The notes below the pieces were generated by a model. The model was not told the DNA's origin. It saw only the letters and a list, made by a program, of their open reading frames with translations, and did not search any database. From assembly GCF_026340255.1 (NCBI RefSeq), contig NZ_JAPEPJ010000001.1, positions 2,163,001-2,227,000 on the forward strand: 64,000 bases of DNA, read 5' to 3'. A program made the translations under genes and the position numbers. Position 1 is the stretch's first letter. Every line of letters starts with the position of its first letter. This DNA is from Streptomyces sp. NBC_01408. Its GTDB lineage: Bacteria; Actinomycetota; Actinomycetes; Streptomycetales; Streptomycetaceae. Of this stretch, positions 8,482 to 16,234 are shown one piece after another.

Positions 8482-8562
8482 CTACCACTTGTTGCTGATG
8501 GCGAGAACCGGGCGAACCTCGCGAGCCTCGCGAGCCGCCTTCCACTTCGCTGCGTACTGCAT
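8482..8562 (-). CDS. 26-aa small peptide, candidate RiPP precursor
   Basis: A short open frame, ATG at 8562 to TAG at 8484-8482, in a different frame from the first enzyme. It encodes 26 residues, starting MQYAAKWKAAREAREV and ending RPVLAISNKW. It is preceded by a very strong ribosome site (GGGGGGTGA, 8576-8568, nearly the full anti-SD complement, 5-nt spacer). It is the first gene after the probable promoter and is followed by a hairpin and then modification-type enzymes. The charged, helical N-half (K, R, E) resembles a leader. The C-terminal ISNKW segment, with Ser, Asn, Lys and Trp side chains, could be the modified core. I do not recognise the family. The alternative is a regulatory leader ORF. 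Confidence is for its being translated; the precursor role is an inference. Confidence 0.6.
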   Translation of the reverse strand: MQYAAKWKAAREAREVRPVLAISNKW

Positions 8563-8612
8563 GTCTGTCACCCCCCGTCTGAACTCTGGAATGTGATCAT
8601 CTGGCATTGCTG

Positions 8613-8642
8613 ACGCTAACCAGCGCCCTCAATTGACGTCAA
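8613..8642 (-). promoter_or_regulatory. Probable promoter of the peptide/enzyme operon, with palindrome
   Basis: On the minus strand TTGACG (8642-8637) and TAGCGT (8618-8613) are separated by 18 nt, close to the sigma-70-type consensus, and would start transcription about 45 nt before the peptide ATG. The -35 box is part of a perfect 10-bp palindrome TTGACGTCAA (8633-8642), a possible operator. The surrounding 8563-8802 is much AT-richer than its neighbours and holds no gene I can support. Confidence 0.5.
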
Positions 8643-8802
8643 CTGTGTTATGGATCTCAGATTACTGAAAACAGTTCTTTGCATGGGTGTTTTGGGGTAC
8701 TAGGGAGGGGTCTGAGGGGCGGCCGAGAAATATCGCGTTGGCCTGAAATCGGCGGCTCGGCAATCGTTCGTTCATTTGCAGGTTTGGAATCCGGTATTCC
8801 GA

Positions 8803-9762
8803 TTAACTTGCCGCGGTGACGCCCGACGCCCCGTCAAGACGGCTCGCGAGGTCGCGGGCGCCCTCGGCCAGTTCGGCCGGGGAGTGGACCGTGAACGCCA
8901 GCCCTGTCAGCGCCAGCCGGGCCGCCAGCCACTGCGGCGCGTCCCCGCTCTCGAAGCGGACCCGGGTGCCGCCGCCCGCGCCGGGGAGGGCCGCATCCCG
9001 CAGCCAGGCCGGGAGTTGCTCCGGCTCCGCCGCGAAGGTGACCTCCACCTCGTACGTCTGCCTGCCCCGCAGCCCCTTGCGTACGAACTCCTCCGCATCC
9101 ATCGGCAGCTCCCGCGGCGCGAACCGGGCCCCCGTGGCGAACGGCTCGCTCACCCGGTCCACCCGGAAGGTGCGCCAGTCCTCCCGCCCCAGGTCGTAGG
9201 CCATCAGGTACCACCGGCTCCCCGTGCTGACCAGCCGGTACGGCTCCACCAGCCGCTTCGAGTCCGCCCCGTCCCGCGCCCGGTACGCGAACCGCAGCCG
9301 CTCCGGCCCCGCCACCGCCGAGGCCATCGTCGTCAGCGTCCGCGGGTCCACGCTCGCCCCGTCCCCCCGCGTCAGCGCGACCGTGGCCGACTGGAGCGCG
9401 CTCACCCGGCGCCGCAGCCGCGCGGGCAGGACCTGTTCCAGCTTCGCCAGGGCCCGTACGGAGGCCTCCTCGACCCCCTCGATCGCATGCCCGGCCCCGG
9501 CCCGCAGCCCCACCGCGATCGCCACCGCCTCCTCGTCGTCGAGGAGCAGCGGCGGCATCGCCGCCCCGGCCACCAGCCGGTACCCGCCCTCCGCGCCCAG
9601 CGTGGCCTCCACCGGGTACCCGTACTCGCGGAGCCGTTCGATGTCGCGCCGGATCGTGCGGGCGCTCACGCGCAGTCTCTCCGCCAGCTCGCTCCCGGGC
9701 CATTCGCGGGGGGTCTGGAGGAGGGACAGCAGGGAGAGCAGCCGTGCCGGGGTGTCGGTCAT
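8803..9762 (-). CDS. YafY-like transcriptional regulator with WYL domain
   Basis: 319-aa regulator. The N-terminal winged helix-turn-helix (LLSLLQTPREWPGSELAERL, VSARTIRRDIERLREYGYPV) is DeoR/HTH_11-like. A WYL domain spans residues ~140-220 (RLRFAYRARDG, SRWYLMAYDL, WRTFRVDRV), and a C-terminal WCX extension follows. WYL proteins sense small ligands or nucleic acids and usually control a neighbouring gene. It is divergent from the MFS exporter at 9826 with only 63 bp between the two starts, so it most likely controls that exporter and itself. The ATG at 9762 begins MTDTPARLLSLL; longer frames upstream are shadows of the exporter gene. Confidence 0.88.
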   Translation of the reverse strand: MTDTPARLLSLLSLLQTPREWPGSELAERLRVSARTIRRDIERLREYGYPVEATLGAEGGYRLVAGAAMPPLLLDDEEAVAIAVGLRAGAGHAIEGVEEASVRALAKLEQVLPARLRRRVSALQSATVALTRGDGASVDPRTLTTMASAVAGPERLRFAYRARDGADSKRLVEPYRLVSTGSRWYLMAYDLGREDWRTFRVDRVSEPFATGARFAPRELPMDAEEFVRKGLRGRQTYEVEVTFAAEPEQLPAWLRDAALPGAGGGTRVRFESGDAPQWLAARLALTGLAFTVHSPAELAEGARDLASRLDGASGVTAAS

Positions 9763-9798
9763 GAGATCCAGGTTGCCAGCGAAATAGGACACGGACCG

Positions 9799-9817
9799 AC
9801 CTATATGCCGTCTAGGT
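9799..9817. promoter_or_regulatory. Inverted repeat between divergent regulator and exporter, possible operator
   Basis: ACCTA (9799-9803) and TAGGT (9813-9817) form a perfect 5-bp inverted repeat with a 9-nt spacer, 9 nt before the exporter ATG, in the short gap shared with the WYL regulator. Position rather than length makes it a plausible regulator-binding site. Confidence 0.3.
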
Positions 9818-9825
9818 TTCTCTCC

Positions 9826-11394
9826 ATGAGCACCGAGACGTCCCAGACATCGCCCGAAAGAAAGAACGGGCCCGTACAAGAAGAGCGGAACGACGCCCTC
9901 AACGACGAAACGAGCAGCAGCTCGACCGCCGACCGCCGCCGCTGGCTGGCGCTCGCCATCGTGATGACCGCGGCCTTCATGGACCTGGTCGACGTCACGA
10001 TCGTCAACATAGCGATACCCAGCATGCGTGAGCACCTCGGCGCCTCCACGAGCGCGATCCAGTGGATCACCGCCGGCTACGCCCTCGCCTTCGCCGCCGG
10101 CCTGATCACCGGCGGCCGTCTCGGTGACATCTACGGGCGCAAGCGCCTCTTCCTGGTCGGCATCGCGGGATTCACCGTCGCCTCGCTGCTCTGCGGCATC
10201 GCCGCCGACCCGGGCATGCTCGTCGCCGCCCGCCTCCTCCAGGGCGCCATGGCGGCCATGATGGTCCCGCAGGTGCTGGCGATCATCCACGTCACCTTCC
10301 CGCCGCACGAGCGCGGCAAGGTGTTCGGCATGTTCGGCGCGATCGTCGGCCTGGGCGCCGTCTCCGGTCCGATGCTCGGCGCGCTGCTCACCGAGTGGAA
10401 CCTCTTCGGCCTCGAATGGCGCCCGATCTTCCTGATCAACCTGCCGGTCGGCATCGCCGGCGTGATCCTGGGCCGCAAGTTCATCACCGAGTCCAAGGCC
10501 CCCCGGGCCCTGCGCCTCGACCTGGTCGGCGTGGTCCTCGCGACCCTCGCCCTGGTCATGCTGATCTTCCCGCTGACCCAGGGCCGTGAGAACGACTGGC
10601 CGCTGTGGGGCTTCGTGTGCATGGGCGCGGCGCCGTTCGTCTTCGCCGCGTTCCTGTCCTACGAGAAGTACAAGATCAAGAAGGATGGCTCCCCGCTCGT
10701 GGAGCTCTCCCTCTTCAAGGTCAAGAGCTTCGCGGGCGGCATCGCCGTCCAGCTGACCTTCGGCATCGCGACCGGCATCTTCTTCCTGGTCTGGACGCTG
10801 TACATGCAGATGGGCCTCGGCTGGAGCGCGCTGCGAGCGGGCGCGACCGGCATCCCCTTCTCCCTGGCCGTCTCGGTCTCCGCCGGCCTGTCCGTCCAGA
10901 AGCTCGTGCCCCGCTTCGGCCGCAAGGTGCTCCAGGCGGGCGCGCTGACCATGGCCGCGGGCCTGGTCCTCTACATCTGGGAGTCCGAGCACTACGGGAT
11001 GGAGATCGCATCCTGGCAGATGGCCGTCCCGCTGGTCATCCTCGGCATCGGCATGGGCCTGATCGTGGCCCCGCTCACCGACACCGTGCTGTCCGAGGTG
11101 CCGCGCGAGCACGCCGGTTCCGCCTCCGGCCTGATCAACACCACCGGCCAGATGGGCAACGCGCTGGGCCTCGGCCTCACCTCCGTGGTCTTCTTCGGGA
11201 TGATCGAGGACGACGGGGTCTTCGGCCTGCCCTACGTCGAAGCCTTCCGCGGCGCGCTGTGGTGGGTGGTGGCCGTCCTGGTCGTGATCTTCGCGGTGAT
11301 GTTCATGCTGCCGCGCCGGCAGCTCCCGGCAGAGCAGCGCGAAGGCGGCTCCGAGGCGGCCGGCCTCGCCCCGGAGAAGGTCCCCGCCCTGTAG
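9826..11394 (+). CDS. MFS drug exporter, DHA2 (14-TM) family
   Basis: 522-aa transporter. After a polar, Ser/Thr/Glu-rich 45-residue tail come about 14 membrane helices. Drug:H+ antiporter-2 signatures are visible: VDVTIVNIAIPSM in helix 1, the motif A loop GGRLGDIYGRKRLF, and motif C-like GLGAVSGPMLGALL in helix 5. Proteins of this kind (EmrB/QacA) expel amphipathic drugs by proton antiport. The ATG at 9826 is chosen because it starts in the gap to the divergent WYL regulator. A 15-bp hairpin follows the gene at 11418. The substrate is unknown. Confidence 0.88.
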   Translation: MSTETSQTSPERKNGPVQEERNDALNDETSSSSTADRRRWLALAIVMTAAFMDLVDVTIVNIAIPSMREHLGASTSAIQWITAGYALAFAAGLITGGRLGDIYGRKRLFLVGIAGFTVASLLCGIAADPGMLVAARLLQGAMAAMMVPQVLAIIHVTFPPHERGKVFGMFGAIVGLGAVSGPMLGALLTEWNLFGLEWRPIFLINLPVGIAGVILGRKFITESKAPRALRLDLVGVVLATLALVMLIFPLTQGRENDWPLWGFVCMGAAPFVFAAFLSYEKYKIKKDGSPLVELSLFKVKSFAGGIAVQLTFGIATGIFFLVWTLYMQMGLGWSALRAGATGIPFSLAVSVSAGLSVQKLVPRFGRKVLQAGALTMAAGLVLYIWESEHYGMEIASWQMAVPLVILGIGMGLIVAPLTDTVLSEVPREHAGSASGLINTTGQMGNALGLGLTSVVFFGMIEDDGVFGLPYVEAFRGALWWVVAVLVVIFAVMFMLPRRQLPAEQREGGSEAAGLAPEKVPAL

Positions 11395-11417
11395 GCGAGT
11401 GAGTCCGCGTCACCCTG

Positions 11418-11455
11418 AACGGGCATGTCCGCTTTTGTTGGCGGACATGCCCGTT
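11418..11455 (+). terminator. Strong hairpin after the exporter, possible terminator or operator
   Basis: A perfect 15-bp stem (11418-11432 with 11441-11455; core CGGGCATGTCCGC) with a T-rich 8-nt loop is followed by GTTTGTTTTGTTTT, an unusually U-rich tail for this genome. This is a textbook intrinsic terminator for the exporter. Because it lies 97 bp before the DeoR gene, its palindromic arms could also serve as that regulator's operator. Confidence 0.7.
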
Positions 11456-11551
11456 TGTTTTGTTTTGGCAGAGTATCGGCGTACGGTGGAAGACAACCCA
11501 CAGACCCGGGCACACCGACCCCTCACCCTTGACCGAGCGGACCCGAACCCC

Positions 11552-12313
11552 ATGTACGCACCGGAGCGCCAGCAGGAGATCCTGCGCCTCGCCCGCGAGG
11601 CGGGCCGGGTCGAGGTGCTCTCCCTCGCCGACCGGTTCCAGGTCACGGCCGAGACCGTACGCCGCGACCTGACCACCCTCGACCGGGCCGGCCTGGTCCG
11701 CCGGGTGCACGGCGGGGCCATATCGGCCGGCCGTCTCGACTTCGAGCCGGACCTCACCGAACGCGAGGGCACCGCCGCCGACGAGAAGGACCGCATCGCG
11801 GCCGCCGCCCTCGCCGAACTCCCCGACGGCGGCAGCATCGTCCTCGACGCCGGCAGCACCGTGGCCCGCCTCGCGGCCGCGATCCCCCTGGAGGCCGCGC
11901 TCACCGTGGTCACCCACGCGCTGCCCGTCGCCGCCCGGCTCGCCGGCCACACCGGCATCGACCTCCACCTGGTCGGCGGCCGCGTCCGGCACCGTACCCG
12001 CGCCGCCGTCGACGCGTGGGCCCTGCGCGCCTACGCCGAGATCCGCGCCGACGTCCTCTTCCTCGCCACGAACGGCTTCGCCGCCGGGCGCGGCCTGACC
12101 ACCCCCGACCTCGCGGAGGCGGCCGTCAAACGGGCCGCGGTCGCAGCGGCCCGCCGGGTCGTCCTCCTCGCAGACTCCGCGAAGGCCGGACAGGAACACT
12201 TCGCCCGCTTCGCCTCCTTCGCGGAGGTCGACCTGCTCATCACGGACACGGGGCTCGCCCCCGCTCACAAGGCGGCGATCGAGGCCGCCGGTACGGAAGT
12301 CGTGCTCGTATGA
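11552..12313 (+). CDS. DeoR-family repressor, FruR-like
   Basis: 253-aa DeoR-family regulator with an N-terminal HTH (RQQEILRLAREAGRVEVLSLADRF, VTAETVRRDLTTLDRAGLVRRVHGG) and a C-terminal phosphosugar-sensing DeoRC domain (SIVLDAGSTVARLA, VVTHALPVAARLA, HLVGGRVR, DVLFLATNGF). It is coupled by an ATGA overlap (12310-12313) to 1-phosphofructokinase, so its ligand is probably fructose 1-phosphate and it probably represses the fructose genes. The start ATGTACGCACCGGAGCGC is at 11552. Confidence 0.88.
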   Translation: MYAPERQQEILRLAREAGRVEVLSLADRFQVTAETVRRDLTTLDRAGLVRRVHGGAISAGRLDFEPDLTEREGTAADEKDRIAAAALAELPDGGSIVLDAGSTVARLAAAIPLEAALTVVTHALPVAARLAGHTGIDLHLVGGRVRHRTRAAVDAWALRAYAEIRADVLFLATNGFAAGRGLTTPDLAEAAVKRAAVAAARRVVLLADSAKAGQEHFARFASFAEVDLLITDTGLAPAHKAAIEAAGTEVVLV

Positions 12314-13260
12314 TCCTCACCGTCACCCCGAACCCCTCCCTCGACCGGACCTACGAGGTCCCCTCGCTGGACCGCGGCGAGGTGCTGCGCGCCCAATCCG
12401 ACCGGATCGACCCCGGGGGCAAGGGCGTCAACGTCTCCCGCGCGGTGGCTGCCGCGGGCTTCCGCACGACGGCGGTCCTCCCGCTGGGCGGCGGCACGGG
12501 CACGGTGCTCGCCGAACTCCTGGGCGCCCAGGGCGTGGACGTCACCGCGGTCTCGATCTCCGGCCGGACCCGCTCGAACGTCTCCCTCGTCGAACCCGAC
12601 GGCACTCTCACCAAGGTCAACTCACCCGGCCCGGAGCTCTCGCCGCAGGAGTCGGAGCTCATGCTGGAGACGGTCCGCACCTGCGCCGGCAGCCCCGCCT
12701 GGATCGCCTGCTGCGGCAGCCTTCCCCGCGGCCTCGCGCCCGGGTGGTACGCCGAACTGGTCGCCCGCGCCCACGAGGCCGGCGCCCGCGTCGCCCTGGA
12801 CGCCTCCGGTCCGGCGCTGCTGGCGGCGCTGCCGGCCCGGCCCGACGTGATCAAGCCGAACGCCGCGGAGCTCGCGGAGGCCGTCGGCCGCCCCCTGTCC
12901 ACCCTGGCCGACGCGGTCAAGGCCGCGGAGGAACTCCGCTCGCTGGGCGCGGGCGCCGTACTGGCCACCCTCGGCGCGGACGGCCAGCTGCTGGTCTGCG
13001 CCGAGGGCACCTTCTACGGGACCGCGCCCGCGGACGTGGTCCGCAGCACCGTCGGCGCGGGCGACGCCGCCCTGGCCGGCTTCCTGATCGCCGGAGGCAG
13101 CGGCGCGCCCGCCCTGGCCTCCGCCCTGGCCCACGGCGCGGCGGCGGTGCAGCTCCCCGGCACCGCCATGCCGATCCCCTCGGAACTGCGCCCCGACGCG
13201 GTCCACGTCACCCAGGACCTGCCCCTGGGCCTCCGGCTGTCCGCACCGGCCGCCCTCTGA
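12310..13260 (+). CDS. fruK: 1-phosphofructokinase
   Basis: 316-aa PfkB-family kinase that phosphorylates fructose 1-phosphate to fructose 1,6-bisphosphate. It begins MILTVTPNPSLDRTYEV, the typical LacC/FruK start. It has the substrate loop PGGKGVNVSRAVAAAG, the VALDASGPALL strand, and the ATP/anion-hole motif STVGAGDAALAGFL with the catalytic Asp in GAGDA. It is translationally coupled to the DeoR regulator. In many streptomycetes the fructose PTS permease gene fruA follows directly. Here a convergent unrelated gene starts 23 bp after the stop, so fruA is missing from this place. Confidence 0.9.
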   Translation: MILTVTPNPSLDRTYEVPSLDRGEVLRAQSDRIDPGGKGVNVSRAVAAAGFRTTAVLPLGGGTGTVLAELLGAQGVDVTAVSISGRTRSNVSLVEPDGTLTKVNSPGPELSPQESELMLETVRTCAGSPAWIACCGSLPRGLAPGWYAELVARAHEAGARVALDASGPALLAALPARPDVIKPNAAELAEAVGRPLSTLADAVKAAEELRSLGAGAVLATLGADGQLLVCAEGTFYGTAPADVVRSTVGAGDAALAGFLIAGGSGAPALASALAHGAAAVQLPGTAMPIPSELRPDAVHVTQDLPLGLRLSAPAAL

Positions 13261-13282
13261 CCCGTACCGCAGGGCGGCCGCG

Positions 13283-14053
13283 TCAGCGCACCCGCGCGCG
13301 CAGTTCCATGGCCCCCCGCGCGGCCGCCTCGCTCTCGTACACCTCGCACATGTGCCGCCCGTCCGGCGTGGCCGTGTGCTCGACCTCCCACAGGCTGACC
13401 TCGGCCCCGTCCAGCAGGACGAAGGCGTGCTCGTAGAGGCTGAAGCCGGCGTCCCGTCCGTCCGTCAGGCACTGGCGTCCGCCGAACGCCTGAGTTATCT
13501 GGTGCGCGTACGCCGAGCGCAGCCGCTCCGCCGTCCGCTCGCCGGGCCGGTCCTCGTTCTCCGCGCGGCGAAGCACCCGACGGGCGTGGTCGGCGGACTG
13601 CTCCACCGTGTACTCCCGGTGGCGCCGCGCCGGAGCCGGGGCCGCCAACAGCGCGCTCAGCGCCGCCGCGTCGTCGTCGTGCTCGTCGTCGCCCGGCAGC
13701 AGCGCCGGGTCCAGGGCCGCCTCGGCCGGGATCTCACCGAAGAGCCGGGCCACGGCCAGGCAGGTCTCCGCCTTGCTCACGAAGATCTCGTGCCGCACGG
13801 TCCGGTCCCCCTCCTGCCGGTACGCCAGCTCCCACAGCGACGCCGAACCGCCGTCGGCCAGCAGGTAGGTGTGCTGGTGGGTCTCCCGCCAGATCCCGGT
13901 CGCCGGGCTGTGATGGGTGGTGTGGAGCGAAGAGCTGTGGGCGAGCGCCGTGGTGAGGCGCTCGACCAACCGGTCCGGCAGATCGAAGGAGTTGAGGGCG
14001 CGGCCCAGGAGTCGATCGAGGTGGGCCTCGGTTGTCTCGTACGGATCGCTCAA
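13283..14053 (-). CDS. Conserved actinobacterial hypothetical protein (DUF6227-like)
   Basis: 256-aa soluble, acidic protein made of two similar halves. Both contain a T/S-H-x-L/F segment followed by LxDG-x-S-LWE (TYLLADGGSASLWELAYR and FVLLDGAEVSLWEVEH), suggesting an internal duplication. There is no signal peptide, membrane segment or recognisable catalytic motif. I remember the family as DUF6227, common in Streptomyces, but cannot confirm it here. The ATG at 14053 begins MSDPYETTEAHLDRLLGRALN. It is convergent with fruK and divergent from the VKOR gene. Confidence 0.8.
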   Translation of the reverse strand: MSDPYETTEAHLDRLLGRALNSFDLPDRLVERLTTALAHSSSLHTTHHSPATGIWRETHQHTYLLADGGSASLWELAYRQEGDRTVRHEIFVSKAETCLAVARLFGEIPAEAALDPALLPGDDEHDDDAAALSALLAAPAPARRHREYTVEQSADHARRVLRRAENEDRPGERTAERLRSAYAHQITQAFGGRQCLTDGRDAGFSLYEHAFVLLDGAEVSLWEVEHTATPDGRHMCEVYESEAAARGAMELRARVR

Positions 14054-14236
14054 GGTGGGTCTCCAGGCCGTCGCAGCTTGTCACTTCGCGGAAGCACAAC
14101 GTAGCCCCTGGCTCTGACATCACGTCCGGGCTTCGGTAAAACGTCCGGGAAGCAACGGGGGTTCCCGCCACACCTTCAGGTCAACTTGCGTAGGGATGAG
14201 CATGGTTCAACCCGCTCTGTGGTGGAGCGCGGGAAT

Positions 14237-14887
14237 ATGGGCGGCATGGCAACGAAAACAGTGGGCGTCCCCCGCCAGCAGGGGCGGCCCGGCACGAGAC
14301 ACGAGGGTGAACACGACGCCGCCCCCAGGGGGTTGGCCTGGCTGCTGGCCCTCACCGGAGCCGCCGGGGTGCTGGCCTCCTGGGTGATCACCCTCGACAA
14401 GTTCCTGCTGCTGGAGGACCCGGACTTCAAGCCCGCCTGCAGTCTCAACCCCGTTGTCTCCTGCGGCAGCGTGATGCAGAGCGAGCAGGCGGCGGCCTTC
14501 GGCTTCCCCAACCCCATGCTGGGCCTGGTCGCGTACGCCGTCGTGGTGTGCGTGGGCGCGGGCCTGCTGGCGGGCGCCGCCTACCGTGGCTGGTTCTGGC
14601 TGGGCCTGCACGCGGGCACGCTCTTCGGCGTCGGCTTCTGCTCCTGGCTGATGGCGCAGTCGCTCTACGAGATCAACGCGCTCTGCCTGTGGTGCTGCCT
14701 GGCCTGGGTGGCGACCCTGCTGATGTTCTGGGCGGTCACCGCGCACAACGTGCGTACGGGCATCCTCCCCGCGCCCGCACCGCTGCGGGACTTCTTCGCC
14801 GAGTTCGCCTGGGTCCCGCCCGTGCTGCACACCGGGGTGATCGGGATGCTGGTCCTCACCCGGTGGTGGGAGTTCTGGACCTCCTGA
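14237..14887 (+). CDS. Vitamin K epoxide reductase (VKOR) family membrane protein
   Basis: 216-aa protein with about five membrane helices. Bacterial VKOR homologues reoxidise DsbA-like thiol oxidases with quinone, supporting disulfide formation outside the membrane. The conserved loop cysteine pair (Cys68 and Cys76, ACSLNPVVSCGSVM) and the active-site CxxC (Cys150-Cys153, CLWC) are intact. The start ATG at 14237 has GGAG 10 nt upstream; a second in-frame ATG at 14246 is possible. The neighbouring chaplins depend on disulfides, so a functional link is attractive but inferred. Confidence 0.88.
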   Translation: MGGMATKTVGVPRQQGRPGTRHEGEHDAAPRGLAWLLALTGAAGVLASWVITLDKFLLLEDPDFKPACSLNPVVSCGSVMQSEQAAAFGFPNPMLGLVAYAVVVCVGAGLLAGAAYRGWFWLGLHAGTLFGVGFCSWLMAQSLYEINALCLWCCLAWVATLLMFWAVTAHNVRTGILPAPAPLRDFFAEFAWVPPVLHTGVIGMLVLTRWWEFWTS

Positions 14888-14910
14888 ACCCGGAGGAGCG
14901 CGGGCACGTG

Positions 14911-14947
14911 CGAGGGCCCCGGCAGCCGGAGGCTGCCGGGGCCCTCG
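14911..14947. terminator. Bidirectional terminator between VKOR and rodlin genes
   Basis: A perfect 17-bp stem (14911-14927 with 14931-14947) and a 3-nt loop between convergent genes; arms read CGAGGGCCCCGGCAGCC. It is one of the strongest hairpins in the window. Confidence 0.85.
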
Positions 14948-14973
14948 TCACATCGCTCCGCGGTGGGCGGCGA

Positions 14974-15384
14974 TCAGCTGCCGATGGAGGCGTTCCCCGA
15001 CAGGACCGGGATGTTGCTGAGGATGTGCGAGAGCGGCTCGTCACCCTTGGCCTGGGTGGAGTTCTCGGTGCACTGCTGGTTCTGCGGGTTCGACAGGACG
15101 TTGATGTCCTGGACGCCGACGTTGATGAACGCGAGGATCGACTGGGCGTTGAGCTTCGCCGGCAGGCCGATGCAGGGCTTGTTCAGGGTGCCCTGGACGA
15201 GGCCGAGCTGCGGGCTCAGGTCGCCGTGGGTCTTCTGGTTGCCGTAGATCTGCTGGGAGCCGTTGCCGTTGACGGTGTTGATCCCGTTGTCGTTGCCGAT
15301 CGCCATGGCCGGGGCCGCGGCGGCAGCACCCGCGCCGACCGCAACGGCGGAGACCGCGGCGGCGGTCATGAACTTCTTGAACAT
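14974..15384 (-). CDS. Rodlin, first copy
   Basis: 136-aa secreted rodlin. A signal peptide (MFKKFMTAAAVSAVAVGAG to AMA) is followed by the rodlin signature IGNDNGINTVNGNGSQQIYG, a KPCIGLPAK segment, and a C-terminal part with NPQNQQCTENSTQAKGDE and HILSNIPVLSGNAS. Rodlins organise chaplin fibres into the rodlet layer on aerial hyphae and spores. The two cysteines are kept. It is about 75% identical by eye to the second copy at 18894-19304. Rodlin pairs are usually adjacent; here chaplin and other surface genes lie between the two. Confidence 0.93.
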   Translation of the reverse strand: MFKKFMTAAAVSAVAVGAGAAAAAPAMAIGNDNGINTVNGNGSQQIYGNQKTHGDLSPQLGLVQGTLNKPCIGLPAKLNAQSILAFINVGVQDINVLSNPQNQQCTENSTQAKGDEPLSHILSNIPVLSGNASIGS

Positions 15385-15652
15385 CTTGATCCTTCTGTCG
15401 CACGAGTGCCCGCTGATGGAGCGCCCTGGTCAACTGCCCTGTCAGGGGTTGGTTCCGCTGCTTCACTCAAACGGCCTGTGTGGGGCGCGGTTTTCCCCGG
15501 CCCGGGTGAGAGGCCTCCGGACGCCTGCGCGAAGGCCGTACGCACCCCGCAGCGGCGAACTCTCCGGTTGCGCTCCGTGGCGGGTGTTCGCACGGTGGGT
15601 GAGAAAGCGGATCGCTCGGATCCGCTTCCGTGCGACCCGAGAAGGAACACCC

Positions 15653-16090
15653 ATGCACCGCACGAAGCCGTCCCGCGCCCGCATCCTCGTCCCGTCGGCC
15701 CTCGCCGCGGCCATACTCTTCACCGCGGCCGCCCCGGCGAGCGCCCTCGGCGACGCGGACCGTACGGCCGCTCCCCGGGCCGCTGCCGGACCCATCGACG
15801 ACCTCGTGAACGGCATCCTCGACGCGATCAAGGGCCTGCTGCCGCCGGGCATCACCCTGCCCGACCTCAACATTCCGGAGATCCAGCTCCCCGAGATCCA
15901 GCTGCCGCAGATCCCTGGCATCGAGCTGCCGCAGATCCCCGGCATCGAGCTGCCCGCGCTGCCGCCGCTCAACCCGCCGACACTGCCGGACCCGGCCGCG
16001 CCGGTCGATCTGGTGCCGGCGATCCCCGACGTCCCGGACGTCCCCGGTCTCCCTGCCCTCCCGGTCGGGCTCCTCGGTGACGTTCCCTAA
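15653..16090 (+). CDS. Small secreted proline-rich protein with LPxI repeats
   Basis: 145-aa protein with a cleavable signal peptide (to about residue 32, ASA-LG). After it comes a short amphipathic segment (PIDDLVNGILDAIKGLLPPG) and a low-complexity stretch of repeats such as IPEIQLPEIQLP and IPGIELPQ, ending in PDVPDVPGLPALPVG. There are no cysteines and no wall-anchor motif. The unit of about six residues with Pro every third or fourth position suggests an extended, possibly fibre-forming chain. I do not recognise the family. It lies inside the chaplin/rodlin island, which suggests a surface role. Start ATG 15653 with GAAGGAA upstream. Confidence 0.75.
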   Translation: MHRTKPSRARILVPSALAAAILFTAAAPASALGDADRTAAPRAAAGPIDDLVNGILDAIKGLLPPGITLPDLNIPEIQLPEIQLPQIPGIELPQIPGIELPALPPLNPPTLPDPAAPVDLVPAIPDVPDVPGLPALPVGLLGDVP

Positions 16091-16234
16091 CGGTCGGGAA
16101 CCGCACAATGGTTACGACTATTGAGCTGAACAGGTCTGATCGTGTGCGGGACCGTGTCGTCTGGGAAGGTGGACCGTTTCGCTCGGTGTGCGCCCCGAAT
16201 CGGGGCAGAACATCGAACAGAAGGTGCACTTCCC

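Noticed and set aside
8417..8545. N-terminal extension of the first FGE-fold protein to GTG 8545
   Set aside because: It would overlap the better-supported 26-codon gene and its hairpin, is Gly/Ser/Arg low complexity, and lacks a ribosome site, whereas GTG 8416 has one.
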